Part shown: positions 8,655 to 16,512 of the stretch, in pieces
Layout of the letters: each line of letters opens with the position of its first letter
How positions within the stretch are numbered: the first letter of the stretch is position 1
From: Anaerolinea thermolimosa
Lineage (GTDB): Bacteria; Chloroflexota; Anaerolineae; Anaerolineales; Anaerolineaceae
Direction: 5' to 3'
DNA: 54,797 nucleotides
Assembly: GCF_001050195.2 (NCBI RefSeq)
Contig: NZ_DF967965.1
Span: forward strand, 1,100,486-1,155,282
Notes under the pieces: generated by a model
Databases searched by the model: none
Seen by the model: only the letters and a program-made list of their open reading frames with translations
What the model was told of the DNA's origin: nothing
Translations under genes and position numbers: made by a program

Positions 8655-8691
8655 TAAAAAAATAAATTAGCCCCCTGGAATGACAGGGGGC
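8655..8691 (-). terminator. Terminator of the lhgO operon
   Basis: Eight-base stem GCCCCCTG (8670-8677) with CAGGGGGC (8684-8691), six-base loop, T-rich tail on the minus strand (8655-8669). It is 26 bases beyond the lhgO stop. Confidence 0.85.
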
Positions 8692-8716
8692 GTGGTGTGA
8701 TTGGGGTAAAGGATGT

Positions 8717-9922
8717 TTACAGGTTAAAGTTTTTCGCCGCCATGGCCGCAATGGATTCGCCAATAGCAATGGAAGCGGTGGCGGCAGGTGAGGGCGCATT
8801 GAGCACATGGACCATGCGGGCTGCTTCCACGATCCGGAAATCATCCACAAGATTCCCCTGGGGATCCAATGCCTGTGCCCGAACACCTGCACCGCTGCGG
8901 TGAATATCATCCGCAGTCAGATCTGGAAGGAGGCGTTGTAAGGCTTTTACGAACGCTGCTTTGCTCAAGGAGCGGTAGTACTCCCCGACGGCGGTTTTCC
9001 AGTATTTCGCGGCCATTTTCCAGAACCCACCGTAGAGGGCATATTCGAACATGTCCCTGAGGGAAATATCGCTCATTTTGTATCCTTCGCGCTTGAAAGC
9101 CAGGACGGCATTGGGGCCAGCTTCAATCCCACCTTTGACCATGCGGGTGAAGTGCACGCCCAGGAATGGAAAACGCGGATCGGGAACGGGGTAGATCAGA
9201 TTGCGAACGAGGTGGTGTTTTTCAGGGATGAGTTCGTAGTACTCACCGCGGAAGGGAACGATTTTAAGGCCCGGGTCTACCCCGCATAAGCGGGCTATCC
9301 GGTCGGATTGTAAGCCACCGCAATTTATTAAATTGCGTGTAGCTATTTCTCCCTGGGGAGTGGTCAGGACAAACTCGTTTCCAGCCTTTCGGAAGCCAGT
9401 GACTCTGGCGTTGGTTTTTATCTCTCCACCGGCTTGCTGGATCAGGCTGGCATAAGCCTGGCAGACCCCCACATAATCCACAATGCCGGTTTGTGGTACA
9501 AAGATAGCGGCGATGCCAGCGGCATAAGGTTCGTACTCCTTGATTTCTTCTCCCTTTAACCGGCGCAGGCCGTTGAGGCCATTCTGAAGCCCTCTTTCAT
9601 AGAGGCGGTCGAGTGCGGGTAGTTCGCTTTCCGAGGTGGCCACGATGACTTTTCCACAGCGATCGTGAGCAATTTGATGTTCAGCGCAGAACGCATACAT
9701 GGCCTCGCGTCCCTTGACGCAATTTTGGGCCTTTAAGGAGCCGGGCTTGTAATAAATTCCCGAATGAATGACCCCGCTATTGTTTCCGGTTTGATGGGCA
9801 GCGAGGCGATTTTCAGCCTCGAGAACGATGAGTGAGGGGTGTTTTTCCCGGGTCAGGGCCATGGCTGTGGCGAGGCCCACAATTCCACCGCCAATGATAG
9901 CAATATCGTATGTACTGGGCAT
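8717..9922 (-). CDS. lhgO: L-2-hydroxyglutarate oxidase LhgO (FAD-dependent)
   Basis: 401-residue FAD oxidoreductase of the DAO superfamily. It has the dinucleotide motif GGGIVG (10-15), then the LhgO hallmark segment NNSGVIHSGIYYKPGSLKA (about 48-66), GGEIKTNARVTGF, and C-terminal GAGVRAQALDPQG. LhgO oxidises L-2-hydroxyglutarate to 2-oxoglutarate and passes electrons to the quinone pool. Ribosome binding site AGGAG. It is last in a three-gene minus-strand group after G1P dehydrogenase and the FGGY kinase, 36 bases behind the latter. That context leaves open a related 2-hydroxyacid or polyol-phosphate substrate instead. Confidence 0.85.
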   Translation of the reverse strand: MPSTYDIAIIGGGIVGLATAMALTREKHPSLIVLEAENRLAAHQTGNNSGVIHSGIYYKPGSLKAQNCVKGREAMYAFCAEHQIAHDRCGKVIVATSESELPALDRLYERGLQNGLNGLRRLKGEEIKEYEPYAAGIAAIFVPQTGIVDYVGVCQAYASLIQQAGGEIKTNARVTGFRKAGNEFVLTTPQGEIATRNLINCGGLQSDRIARLCGVDPGLKIVPFRGEYYELIPEKHHLVRNLIYPVPDPRFPFLGVHFTRMVKGGIEAGPNAVLAFKREGYKMSDISLRDMFEYALYGGFWKMAAKYWKTAVGEYYRSLSKAAFVKALQRLLPDLTADDIHRSGAGVRAQALDPQGNLVDDFRIVEAARMVHVLNAPSPAATASIAIGESIAAMAAKNFNL

Positions 9923-9958
9923 GGTTTCCGTCTCCTGGCTGTTTTTTTTGGATAGTGT

Positions 9959-11494
9959 TTATATTATAGACCCCAAATCGCCAAAATGGGAAAGGCCAGC
10001 CAGGTGATACATGGTTTCTTTGAGGGATGGATACAGAGCGCAGTAGACGTCTTCGAAAAACCGGGTGTAGATAGTATGACTGTTGGGGTCTGGTTCGATC
10101 CACCGGGAGGGAAGGGGCGCCATGGCGTTTACGGCGTCTGTATAAGAAGGGAACCAACCTGAGCCGATGGCTGCCAAAATGCCAGCACCGAGAGATGCTG
10201 CCTCGGTATTGCTTGAAATAGCTATGGGGCGGTTGAGAATATTGGCCAGAATTTGCCGCCATAAACGGCTGTGAGTTCCCCCTCCTGACGCAATGATTTG
10301 CTTCACCGGAAGGTGGGTTTCCATTTCGGCATGTTGGAGTTGGAGGCGTAGTTCAAACCCCAAACCTTCGAGAATCGCTCTGAATAGATGTTCTGGCTTA
10401 TGGAAACCTCGAAGGCCAAAAAAGACTCCGCTGGCGTGGGAATCCCAGTAGGGATTCATGGCGCTGTTCAGATAAGGGATCATGACTACACCCTCTGCGC
10501 CTGGAGGTAAAGAGGAAGCTTTCTTTTCCAGCTCATCCAGGGATTCCTGATCTCTGAGAAGATCGCGAGTGAACCACTGGATGGTAAAGCCCCCTGCCAG
10601 AAGCACCATTTCGAGTACATAACTGCCGGGCATTCCACCGATCATGGTGCGGAAAGCTGGAGAGACTTTATACGCCGTGCTTACCAGTCCTGTAATGATG
10701 GATGTGCCCAGGCTTAAACTGGCGAGAGAAGATGAGGAAACTCCGCTTCCCAGCGTGTTGGCCTGACCATCACCCAGCCCGGCAACGACAGGCAGGCCAG
10801 CGGGCAGCCCTGTTTCTTGAGCGGCTTCCCGGGTAAGTGTACCGATTACCTGACCAGGTTCATATAACTCAGGAAATTGATCCGGGCTCAAACCAAGCCA
10901 TGATAAACAGTGGGGATCCCACTGGCGTCCGGGAATATCCAGCAGGCCGGTCGGATCGGCGCTTGCGGTTGACGTGGCGAACTTTCCGGTGAGGCGGTAA
11001 TTCAGGTAGGCTCCGGTATCAAGCAAATGGGCTGTTTTTTTGAGGTTTCCCGGTTCCTGCCGCCGGAGCCATTCGAGTTTTCCAATGATTAAATTGGGAG
11101 TCAACGGTTTTCCGGTGCGTTCTTGATAATTGGGGTCATTCAGGGCACTCACCACTTCATCATGAATGGGCCTGGATCGCTCGTCCATCCAGAGGATTGC
11201 CGGGCGTAAAGGACATCCTGTGGAATCAAGCAGGACAAAGGTTTCGCGTTGATGTGAGATACTTATAGCTGCAACTCGACCTGCATTGACGGAGCGGATC
11301 GCCTGGCGAATAGCCAGCACAGTTGCATTCCACCACTCCTCGGCAGATTGTTCAAACTGTCCGGGAATGGGCTGAAGAATGTCTAACTCCTTCCGGCCTT
11401 CTCCGTGGGGAAGGCCCCTGGCATCCCAGAGCATGGCTTTGCACGCAGTGGTGCTGAGATCAAGTCCAAGAACCAGGTCTTTCTGAAGAGCCAT
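9959..11494 (-). CDS. FGGY-family carbohydrate kinase (xylulokinase-like)
   Basis: 511 residues with the two actin-like FGGY domains. N-terminal phosphate-1 loop DLSTTACKAMLWD, catalytic-region WMDERSRP (about 100-108), ADPTGLLDIPGRQWD, and the C-terminal signature GLGFELRLQLQ ... IIASGGGTHSRLWRQILANIL. It phosphorylates a sugar or polyol with ATP; FGGY members include glycerol, xylulose and ribulose kinases, and the overall look is closest to xylulokinase. The substrate cannot be settled from sequence. It starts only 2 bases after the G1P dehydrogenase stop, so the two are surely cotranscribed and probably work on linked substrates. Confidence 0.85.
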   Translation of the reverse strand: MALQKDLVLGLDLSTTACKAMLWDARGLPHGEGRKELDILQPIPGQFEQSAEEWWNATVLAIRQAIRSVNAGRVAAISISHQRETFVLLDSTGCPLRPAILWMDERSRPIHDEVVSALNDPNYQERTGKPLTPNLIIGKLEWLRRQEPGNLKKTAHLLDTGAYLNYRLTGKFATSTASADPTGLLDIPGRQWDPHCLSWLGLSPDQFPELYEPGQVIGTLTREAAQETGLPAGLPVVAGLGDGQANTLGSGVSSSSLASLSLGTSIITGLVSTAYKVSPAFRTMIGGMPGSYVLEMVLLAGGFTIQWFTRDLLRDQESLDELEKKASSLPPGAEGVVMIPYLNSAMNPYWDSHASGVFFGLRGFHKPEHLFRAILEGLGFELRLQLQHAEMETHLPVKQIIASGGGTHSRLWRQILANILNRPIAISSNTEAASLGAGILAAIGSGWFPSYTDAVNAMAPLPSRWIEPDPNSHTIYTRFFEDVYCALYPSLKETMYHLAGLSHFGDLGSII

Positions 11495-11496
11495 TT

Positions 11497-12900
11497 TTAG
11501 TCAAGCACACCGGCCATTTCAAGCACTGCTTCCGCGGCTTCTGGAAAAAGGCCCATTTCCCAGGCGAGATCGAGGAGGGTATAACGTGAACGGTATTGAG
11601 GTCCTTTTATCAGTGCCTCTATGGCGTCTTCTTTACTGCGATGAACCGAGGAGAGGCTCATGGGCATTCCTGCCTGCCGCAAAGGTTCACGGATCGATGC
11701 GAGAGAGGGAGCGTACGGGGCTACCGCATTCCAGAGGTGTTCCCAGTGGTCTTGCACCCAGCGAATCCGGTCAATCAGTGCATCATCCGAAAGGTATTTT
11801 GTTTTAACCACCTCATTGAAGATGGGGGCGGCCTTACCATAACGTACCTGGTTTTCTCGCAGAAGATCTTCTACGGGTGGTCGGTGGCGGACAACCTGCC
11901 TGGGATCAATTTTTCCCGGGTCAATCTTACGCATGTATTCATAAAATGCGAGCATAATGATCGTGCCCACCCCTACCTGCGTGCCATGAAGGTTCTTGGG
12001 AAGGTGACGGGTGTGGGTCAGTAAGTCCCAGAAATGAGAGATCACGTGCTCAGCCCCTGAAGAAGGAGAAGTCTCTCCATTGAGGATGGTCATCGAAAGC
12101 CCTGATTTCAAGATGGCTTCACCCAGAAAAGTGATGGCCCGGGGATCGCGATGGGCAATGCCCCTGGCTGAAGCATGAACCTGGCGTTCGTTCTCGGCGG
12201 TCATTTCGTAGGGGAGTGGGCAGAAATATCCTCCCCGGATAAATTGAGAGAGCTTCCAGTCGGCATTGCAGATGCTCCTGGCCGCCAGGTCACCGACTCC
12301 GGCATGGATCATCTCCATAGGAGCATTAACCATGATGTCTACATCCAGGAAAACCGCGTCAGCCGGGTTGAGTAAGACGCTGGTTTTGACATCGTTTTCC
12401 GTCATTGTGGCCGTGATCGAGGTATAGGCGTTCATGGAAGGTGCCGTGCCAAGAATGAGGAAGGGGCGGTGAGTGCGGGTGGCAACCCATTTTGTAAGGT
12501 CGCAGATCACCCCGGAGCCAGCACCAATGAGGATTTCGGTATCGTCATCCACAGCTAACGCCAGCTGGTTACCCAGTTCGGTTTCCGAATCGAGGAGAAC
12601 CCCTTTTTGCCCGGCTGGTAGAAGAGAAAGGTTCAGACCATTTTGACGCAGTGGGCGAATTACTCCCTCCACGATAATTTCCTCAATTGCACGATCAAAA
12701 AGGATTTGAACCTTTCGTGGGGGGTGCTGAAGGATTCTTTCCAGAGAATGGGGGATTTCTTCTACCAGATGCCCTACGCGCATTTCACCGATAGGAACCT
12801 GGTGAGTTTGCCCGCAATATGGGCAAAAAAAGGTGGAATATGACAGGCCGTTAGAATCTCGGCTGAGAAAATCTTGGAGTGACAGGATTGATGTAGCCAT
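11497..12900 (-). CDS. sn-Glycerol-1-phosphate dehydrogenase family protein (AraM/EgsA-type)
   Basis: Iron-containing/dehydroquinate-synthase-like NAD(P) enzyme of about 467 residues. The nucleotide-binding part has GAGSGVICDLTKWVA (about 150-165) and the G1PDH family blocks APSMNAYTS and NLHGTQVGVGTI, with metal-ligand histidines in GAEHVISHFWD. Bacterial AraM reduces dihydroxyacetone phosphate to sn-glycerol-1-phosphate. An extra N-terminal 50 residues carry a CPYCG knuckle, which is not usual for the family. A TATAAT box sits just upstream, so the inner ATG at 12900 (leaderless or nearly so) is preferred to the ATG at 12906. First gene of the araM-kinase-lhgO group. Confidence 0.8.
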   Translation of the reverse strand: MATSILSLQDFLSRDSNGLSYSTFFCPYCGQTHQVPIGEMRVGHLVEEIPHSLERILQHPPRKVQILFDRAIEEIIVEGVIRPLRQNGLNLSLLPAGQKGVLLDSETELGNQLALAVDDDTEILIGAGSGVICDLTKWVATRTHRPFLILGTAPSMNAYTSITATMTENDVKTSVLLNPADAVFLDVDIMVNAPMEMIHAGVGDLAARSICNADWKLSQFIRGGYFCPLPYEMTAENERQVHASARGIAHRDPRAITFLGEAILKSGLSMTILNGETSPSSGAEHVISHFWDLLTHTRHLPKNLHGTQVGVGTIIMLAFYEYMRKIDPGKIDPRQVVRHRPPVEDLLRENQVRYGKAAPIFNEVVKTKYLSDDALIDRIRWVQDHWEHLWNAVAPYAPSLASIREPLRQAGMPMSLSSVHRSKEDAIEALIKGPQYRSRYTLLDLAWEMGLFPEAAEAVLEMAGVLD

Positions 12901-12907
12901 GCCCATG

Positions 12908-12913
12908 ATTATA
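12908..12913 (-). promoter_or_regulatory. -10 box of the G1PDH operon
   Basis: Perfect TATAAT on the minus strand, ending 7 bases before the ATG at 12900-12906. The -35 region is weak (TTTTCC-like near 12930-12935). No Shine-Dalgarno sequence can fit, implying a leaderless mRNA. Confidence 0.5.
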
Positions 12914-12954
12914 GTGGAAAATGATATGAGGAAAATGCGAGAATGAATGTTTTT

Positions 12955-13352
12955 TCAGAATTGACCGGACAGGACTCTTTCACCGGTTGGCCCAGCAGAT
13001 CCACCGGCTGGTTCGATGGTGACCCCAAATCCGTCATAATGAGTCAGAAGATCGAGTGATTCGATCCTGAGAACCGTATATCCATTCTTCCCGACAGAGA
13101 AGACCCCACCGCTGGTGCGGATTCCATCACGGATTAGCCAGAGTTGGTACTGGAAATCTGGGGGGAGTTCCTTCAACCGGTTGACTACCAGCAAACCAAA
13201 CTCTCCACTTCGGCAGGTTACTCATCATTGAGGATTTTCAAGGCTACCCCAAATACGAGATGGCTATAACGGTTATTGAGTTCGCTCAAAGTTGCCGGGT
13301 CTTTCTGGCGGATTTGTTCGAAGAGAAGATGATCTGATGATAAAGATGACAT
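12955..13352 (-). pseudogene. Fused remnant of an ECF sigma factor and RskA-type anti-sigma factor
   Basis: Two broken pieces lie head to tail. Positions 13352-13218 encode 44 residues that match the start of ECF sigma region 2 (LLFEQIRQKDPATLSELNNR, then YSHLVFGVALKIL) and end at a TAA. In another frame, 13221-12955 encodes the C-terminal part of an anti-sigma-K (RskA) domain: LPPDFQYQLWLIRDG, GGVFSV, then GVTIEPAGGSAGPTG. The rest of sigma (regions 2.2-4) and the transmembrane and N-terminal anti-sigma parts are missing. The simplest explanation is one internal deletion with its junction near 13213-13222. TATAAT lies 16 bases before the sigma ATG. Neither piece should be functional. Confidence 0.75.
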
Positions 13353-13461
13353 CACTGAGCGAATTATACGGTAGAATGCTCGCGCCAGAAGTGATTGCTT
13401 TTTCACATGAAAACGCAGGGTTACTCCATCGGAAACAAAAAGGAACGAAGGCAAATCGAAA

Positions 13462-13863
13462 ATGAAGGGTTTTCTTGATAATTGGAAGTCGATGGCGAGG
13501 CGTTTAAACACTGAGGTGTATGCGCTCTACCTGGCTTACCGAGATCCACGCACACCTTTATACGCCAGGATATTCACGGCGTGTGTAGTCGGGTATGCTT
13601 TCAGCCCGATAGACCTTATCCCCGATTTCATTCCTATTCTGGGATATCTGGATGATCTCTTGCTTATTCCGCTCGGTATAAAGGTGGCTATTGGAATGAT
13701 TCCACCGGAGGTAATGAGAGATTGTCGGGAGAAAGCCCATACAATGTTCCCAAACGGGAAGCCGGTTAACCGGGTAGCAGCAGCAGTCATTGTGCTGGTA
13801 TGGCTGGTTCTTGCCATTCTGATCATTTCTCAAGTTTTAAGGGTGGTTTTACAGGTATTCTGA
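13462..13863 (+). CDS. YkvA-family membrane protein (DUF1232)
   Basis: 133 residues. The DUF1232 core is YRDPRTPLYARIFTACVVGYAFSPIDLIPDFIPILGYLDD, recognisable by the invariant Y-x-x-SPIDLIPD-x-IP-x-x-G-x-x-DD pattern (about 48-68). A second hydrophobic helix at the C-terminus (about 108-130) makes it a small integral membrane protein. GAAGG precedes the ATG. Biochemical role unknown. It is divergent from the sigma/anti-sigma remnant and convergent with the MFS gene. Confidence 0.85.
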   Translation: MKGFLDNWKSMARRLNTEVYALYLAYRDPRTPLYARIFTACVVGYAFSPIDLIPDFIPILGYLDDLLLIPLGIKVAIGMIPPEVMRDCREKAHTMFPNGKPVNRVAAAVIVLVWLVLAILIISQVLRVVLQVF

Positions 13864-13875
13864 AGGCATGTGCTC

Positions 13876-13914
13876 CCGGGCAGGGTTGAGATCAGGTGTT
13901 CAATCCCTGCCCGG
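13876..13914. terminator. Hairpin between convergent genes
   Basis: Ten-base perfect stem CCGGGCAGGG (13876-13885) with CCCTGCCCGG (13905-13914), extendable by TTGA/TCAA with a bulge. There is no T run on either side, so termination would be weak or factor-dependent. Confidence 0.45.
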
Positions 13915-13924
13915 CAGGGCCCGA

Positions 13925-15232
13925 TCAGGCTCTATGTTCATCGAGGCTGACAACCCCGGATTTGAGTAGATGGGGTTCTGGAGCCTGGCGCGAAAAGCGC
14001 CGATAAAGATAGAGAACAGGAGCTGAGAGCAGACTGGTGGCGAGGATAGCGCTTCGGAGGGAGAACGCTTTCCCAATAGCGCCCACTCCGGGGCCACCGG
14101 CAATCTGGCCAAAGGCGTTGGCCTGGCCAACCATTGATATTACCGTCGCACGGACACGGGATTCGATGTTATTCACCAGCCAGGTATCAAACAATGGGCC
14201 GATGAGCCCTTCGAGGATACCTCTCAATAGCATACAGAGGGCAGCCAGGTAGAAATTGCCTGACGCGGCAAACCCAATCACCAGGGTTATGGAGGCTCCA
14301 TGGAGGATCATCAAAGCCCGGGCGCTGCGTTGAACTGAGGCAGTGAGTTGTTCAAGGCGCGGACGGAGAAATGCTGTGACGATGAAAGAGCCAATCCCTC
14401 CAAAGATGTGAATGACCCCAAACCAGACCACGGGTTGGAAATTGCCCAGGGTTGGAAATGTGAAATTCTGCAATAGATGGGCATCTGCCAGGCGGTCGTA
14501 TCCTTCGCTGGCGGCCCCACGAAAAATTTCCACAATGGCCAGGGTAAGCAGTACCGGGCTGGAGCGAATAATCTGTAGACCGGTTTGGAAAGTTGCTGCT
14601 AACCCATGAAGATGCCCTGAAAGAGTAGGTTCAAGGGCCTGCGGTTTAAATTGGGTTTCTGGCATCCACAATAACATAACCAGGCTGATAAACAGGTAGA
14701 GCCCGCCACCGACAAGCAGGGGAAGGTGAAGAGAAAGGCTGGCAATTATGACGCTGATCGCAGTGGCAATCAGGCCAACCAGCCGGTTTACCTGACCGCT
14801 TTTGATAAAGATGTTTCCTACGTTCTCAGCCCCGATTTCGTCAGCCAGCCATGCCTGAGTAGCGCCACTGGTGAAAGTGTAGCCAATGCCCCAGATGACC
14901 TGTCCAACCATCACTGCCCAGAAAGTGGGAATGAATCCATACAGGAGAAAGGAGCATCCCACAATGAACATACCGAGGGTGATCGAAAATCGGCGGCTAA
15001 ATGTGTCGGCGATTACCCCGGTGGGGACTTCGAAGAGAAGGACAGTTCCTTCCAGCACCGTTCCCACCAGCACAAGCTGGAGTGGATTAAGCCCCACGCG
15101 CTGAATAAAATACACCGTCATCACGGTAAAAAGAATTGTATCGGCCAGAGTCTGGATGGCACTGGTAGAGAGATATAACATGGAGGGTGAAAGGTAGCTG
15201 CGTGGGCGGGAACGATTATCCATCGGTTTCAT
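13925..15232 (-). CDS. MFS transporter
   Basis: About 435 residues with 12 predicted membrane helices. The cytoplasmic loop after helix 2 carries the MFS motif A variant EVPTGVIADTFSRR (G-x-x-x-D-x-x-x-R-R). A second half-repeat starts near residue 220. The general look is that of DHA3/macrolide-efflux-like exporters, but the substrate is unknown. The start overlaps the end of the RIO kinase gene (stop 15216), so translation is probably coupled; ATGs at 15232, 15223 and 15265 are possible, none with a strong ribosome binding site. Confidence 0.8.
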   Translation of the reverse strand: MKPMDNRSRPRSYLSPSMLYLSTSAIQTLADTILFTVMTVYFIQRVGLNPLQLVLVGTVLEGTVLLFEVPTGVIADTFSRRFSITLGMFIVGCSFLLYGFIPTFWAVMVGQVIWGIGYTFTSGATQAWLADEIGAENVGNIFIKSGQVNRLVGLIATAISVIIASLSLHLPLLVGGGLYLFISLVMLLWMPETQFKPQALEPTLSGHLHGLAATFQTGLQIIRSSPVLLTLAIVEIFRGAASEGYDRLADAHLLQNFTFPTLGNFQPVVWFGVIHIFGGIGSFIVTAFLRPRLEQLTASVQRSARALMILHGASITLVIGFAASGNFYLAALCMLLRGILEGLIGPLFDTWLVNNIESRVRATVISMVGQANAFGQIAGGPGVGAIGKAFSLRSAILATSLLSAPVLYLYRRFSRQAPEPHLLKSGVVSLDEHRA

Positions 15233-16196
15233 CCGTTTCATTGATGACCGGCATTTCGGGATCACCGCGATGCTTCATCCAGATCGAGTGTGCCAGACGG
15301 TAGGGATTGGGGTGTATTCCATATCGCAGGAAATAGTCGCAGATTCTCTGAACATCTCTGCGAAAAATGTCCCAGGCTTCGCGGTTTTCATCCGGTGAGA
15401 TAGCCTGAGGAAAGTCGATGATGGTGGAACGACCGTTCCAGTAAAGCACATTGTAGGCGGAGAGATCGGCGTGTATTTTCCCCAGCGATAGCATAACCTC
15501 CACTGCATGAAGGAGGGTATCGAATACCTGGCGTGCCTGCTGCCGGGTAAGTGTTATCTCTGTGAGATTGGGGGCGGGGTGGTCAATATCCCCGATGTAC
15601 TCCATCAAAATGGTGTTATCACTTGAGGTCACTGGTTCGGGCACGGGTAATCCGGCGTCGTAGAGTATCTGGAGTGTTTTATATTCGTGTTGAAGCCAGG
15701 AAGTATGGGATAACTCCTTTCCGTAAGTTGTGCCTTTTCGCACGGCGTGGAGCATACGGCCATCATGGACGACCTTCCCATATTCATCAAGAACCACGCG
15801 GTTGGCGCGGTATCGAATATCGTTACGTAAATTACGCACCATGCGAGGCCGGTAAAGTTTTGCAGCCAGCAATTCCATCTTCAAAGAAGGATGAGCCTGA
15901 CAAAGATATACATTGGCCTCTTTCCCGCCTTTAATCCGCCGCATCACATCAAGGATATATCCCGTGTCGTAGAGAGAGCCGAGAAAGTTGAAAATCCATT
16001 CGCGTTCCCAACGCGATGCGCCAAGAGATGGGTTAAAAGCCTCTTCAGTGCCCAGGTTTTCAAGGCCGACATGCTGGGCGATCTCTCCTAAAAGGGAGTG
16101 GTCGTTGCGTTTTTTTCGTTTTCTGGAGGGAGCAGGTTGCTCTGAGATGAGTTCAAAATCATCATCGAGATCATGTCGAATGTTCAAACGAGGCAT
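15216..16196 (-). CDS. RIO-type serine/threonine protein kinase
   Basis: 326-residue atypical kinase. It has the nucleotide-binding loop RIKGGKEANVY (87-97), the lysine K113 in AAKLYRP, the catalytic loop IHADLSAYNVLYW (D244, N249) and the metal-binding IIDFPQA (D261), which replaces DFG as usual in RIO1 proteins. The basic N-terminal tail includes SRKRKKR (24-30). RIO kinases act in ribosome maturation in archaea and eukaryotes; bacterial roles are little known. The open frame extends to 16280, but the extension contains a terminator-like hairpin (16230-16251), so the ATG at 16196 is chosen. It overlaps the MFS gene downstream. Confidence 0.85.
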   Translation of the reverse strand: MPRLNIRHDLDDDFELISEQPAPSRKRKKRNDHSLLGEIAQHVGLENLGTEEAFNPSLGASRWEREWIFNFLGSLYDTGYILDVMRRIKGGKEANVYLCQAHPSLKMELLAAKLYRPRMVRNLRNDIRYRANRVVLDEYGKVVHDGRMLHAVRKGTTYGKELSHTSWLQHEYKTLQILYDAGLPVPEPVTSSDNTILMEYIGDIDHPAPNLTEITLTRQQARQVFDTLLHAVEVMLSLGKIHADLSAYNVLYWNGRSTIIDFPQAISPDENREAWDIFRRDVQRICDYFLRYGIHPNPYRLAHSIWMKHRGDPEMPVINETDETDG

Positions 16197-16223
16197 ACTT
16201 CTATCTTTCTTTCTAGAGAAAAC

Positions 16224-16251
16224 AAAAAGGCCACAAGGAAATGCCCGTGGC
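16224..16251 (-). terminator. Terminator-like hairpin in the RIO kinase leader
   Basis: On the minus strand GCCAC...GTGGC (16251-16247 with 16234-16230), extended inward by two G-U pairs and one G-C pair, followed by CTTTTTGTTTT. It lies about 27 bases before the RIO kinase ATG, so it could act as an attenuator. Confidence 0.5.
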
Positions 16252-16297
16252 AGGAAGGTTGTGATTGATGCGGTTTTCAAACTCTCGCAGGGGAGAT

Positions 16298-16330
16298 AAA
16301 AAAGCCGCGGTGCATGGGTGCACCCGCGGC
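16298..16330 (-). terminator. Strong terminator of the 27-residue peptide gene
   Basis: Eleven-base-pair stem, GCCGCGG-TGCA (16304-16314) with TGCA-CC-CGCGGC (16319-16330, one bulged C), tetraloop, then six T's on the minus strand (16298-16303). It lies 22 bases beyond the peptide stop codon. Confidence 0.85.
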
Positions 16331-16352
16331 CAGACCGATCTTTAAAAATCAG

Positions 16353-16436
16353 TTATGGACGAGGTGCACACACGCCATCTAAACCTGTTCCGTAACGGAC
16401 AGGGGTACGAGAATATGAGGTTTTTACCGATGACAT
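16353..16436 (-). CDS. Unannotated 27-residue peptide with very strong RBS
   Basis: Short frame starting MSSVKTSYSR and ending DGVCAPRP, with one cysteine near the C-terminus, basic (three Arg, one Lys, one Asp) and with no hydrophobic segment. It is preceded by AGAAAGGAGGTG, a near-complete complement of the 16S rRNA tail, 4-5 bases from the ATG. It has a consensus promoter (16469-16498) and a strong terminator (16298-16330), giving a self-contained transcript of about 165 bases. I do not recognise the peptide. It could be a small protein in its own right, a modified-peptide precursor, or a leader peptide controlling the RIO kinase gene downstream. No modification enzyme is nearby. Confidence 0.65.
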   Translation of the reverse strand: MSSVKTSYSRTPVRYGTGLDGVCAPRP

Positions 16437-16468
16437 GTGACACCTCCTTTCTGTATTGTGATACAAGC

Positions 16469-16498
16469 ATCTTACTGTAAGTGCATGTAATTTGTCAA
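16469..16498 (-). promoter_or_regulatory. Promoter of the 27-residue peptide gene
   Basis: Perfect TTGACA (16493-16498), 18-base spacer, TAAGAT (16469-16474) on the minus strand. Transcription would start near 16462, just after the end of the epimerase gene. Confidence 0.7.
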
Positions 16499-16512
16499 TG
16501 GTTGAGAAAAGG

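Noticed and set aside
16353-16436. 27-residue peptide as a spliceotide or mycofactocin-type precursor
   Set aside because: It has a YG pair and a near-terminal cysteine, but no radical SAM enzyme, leader recognition protein or protease is in the window.
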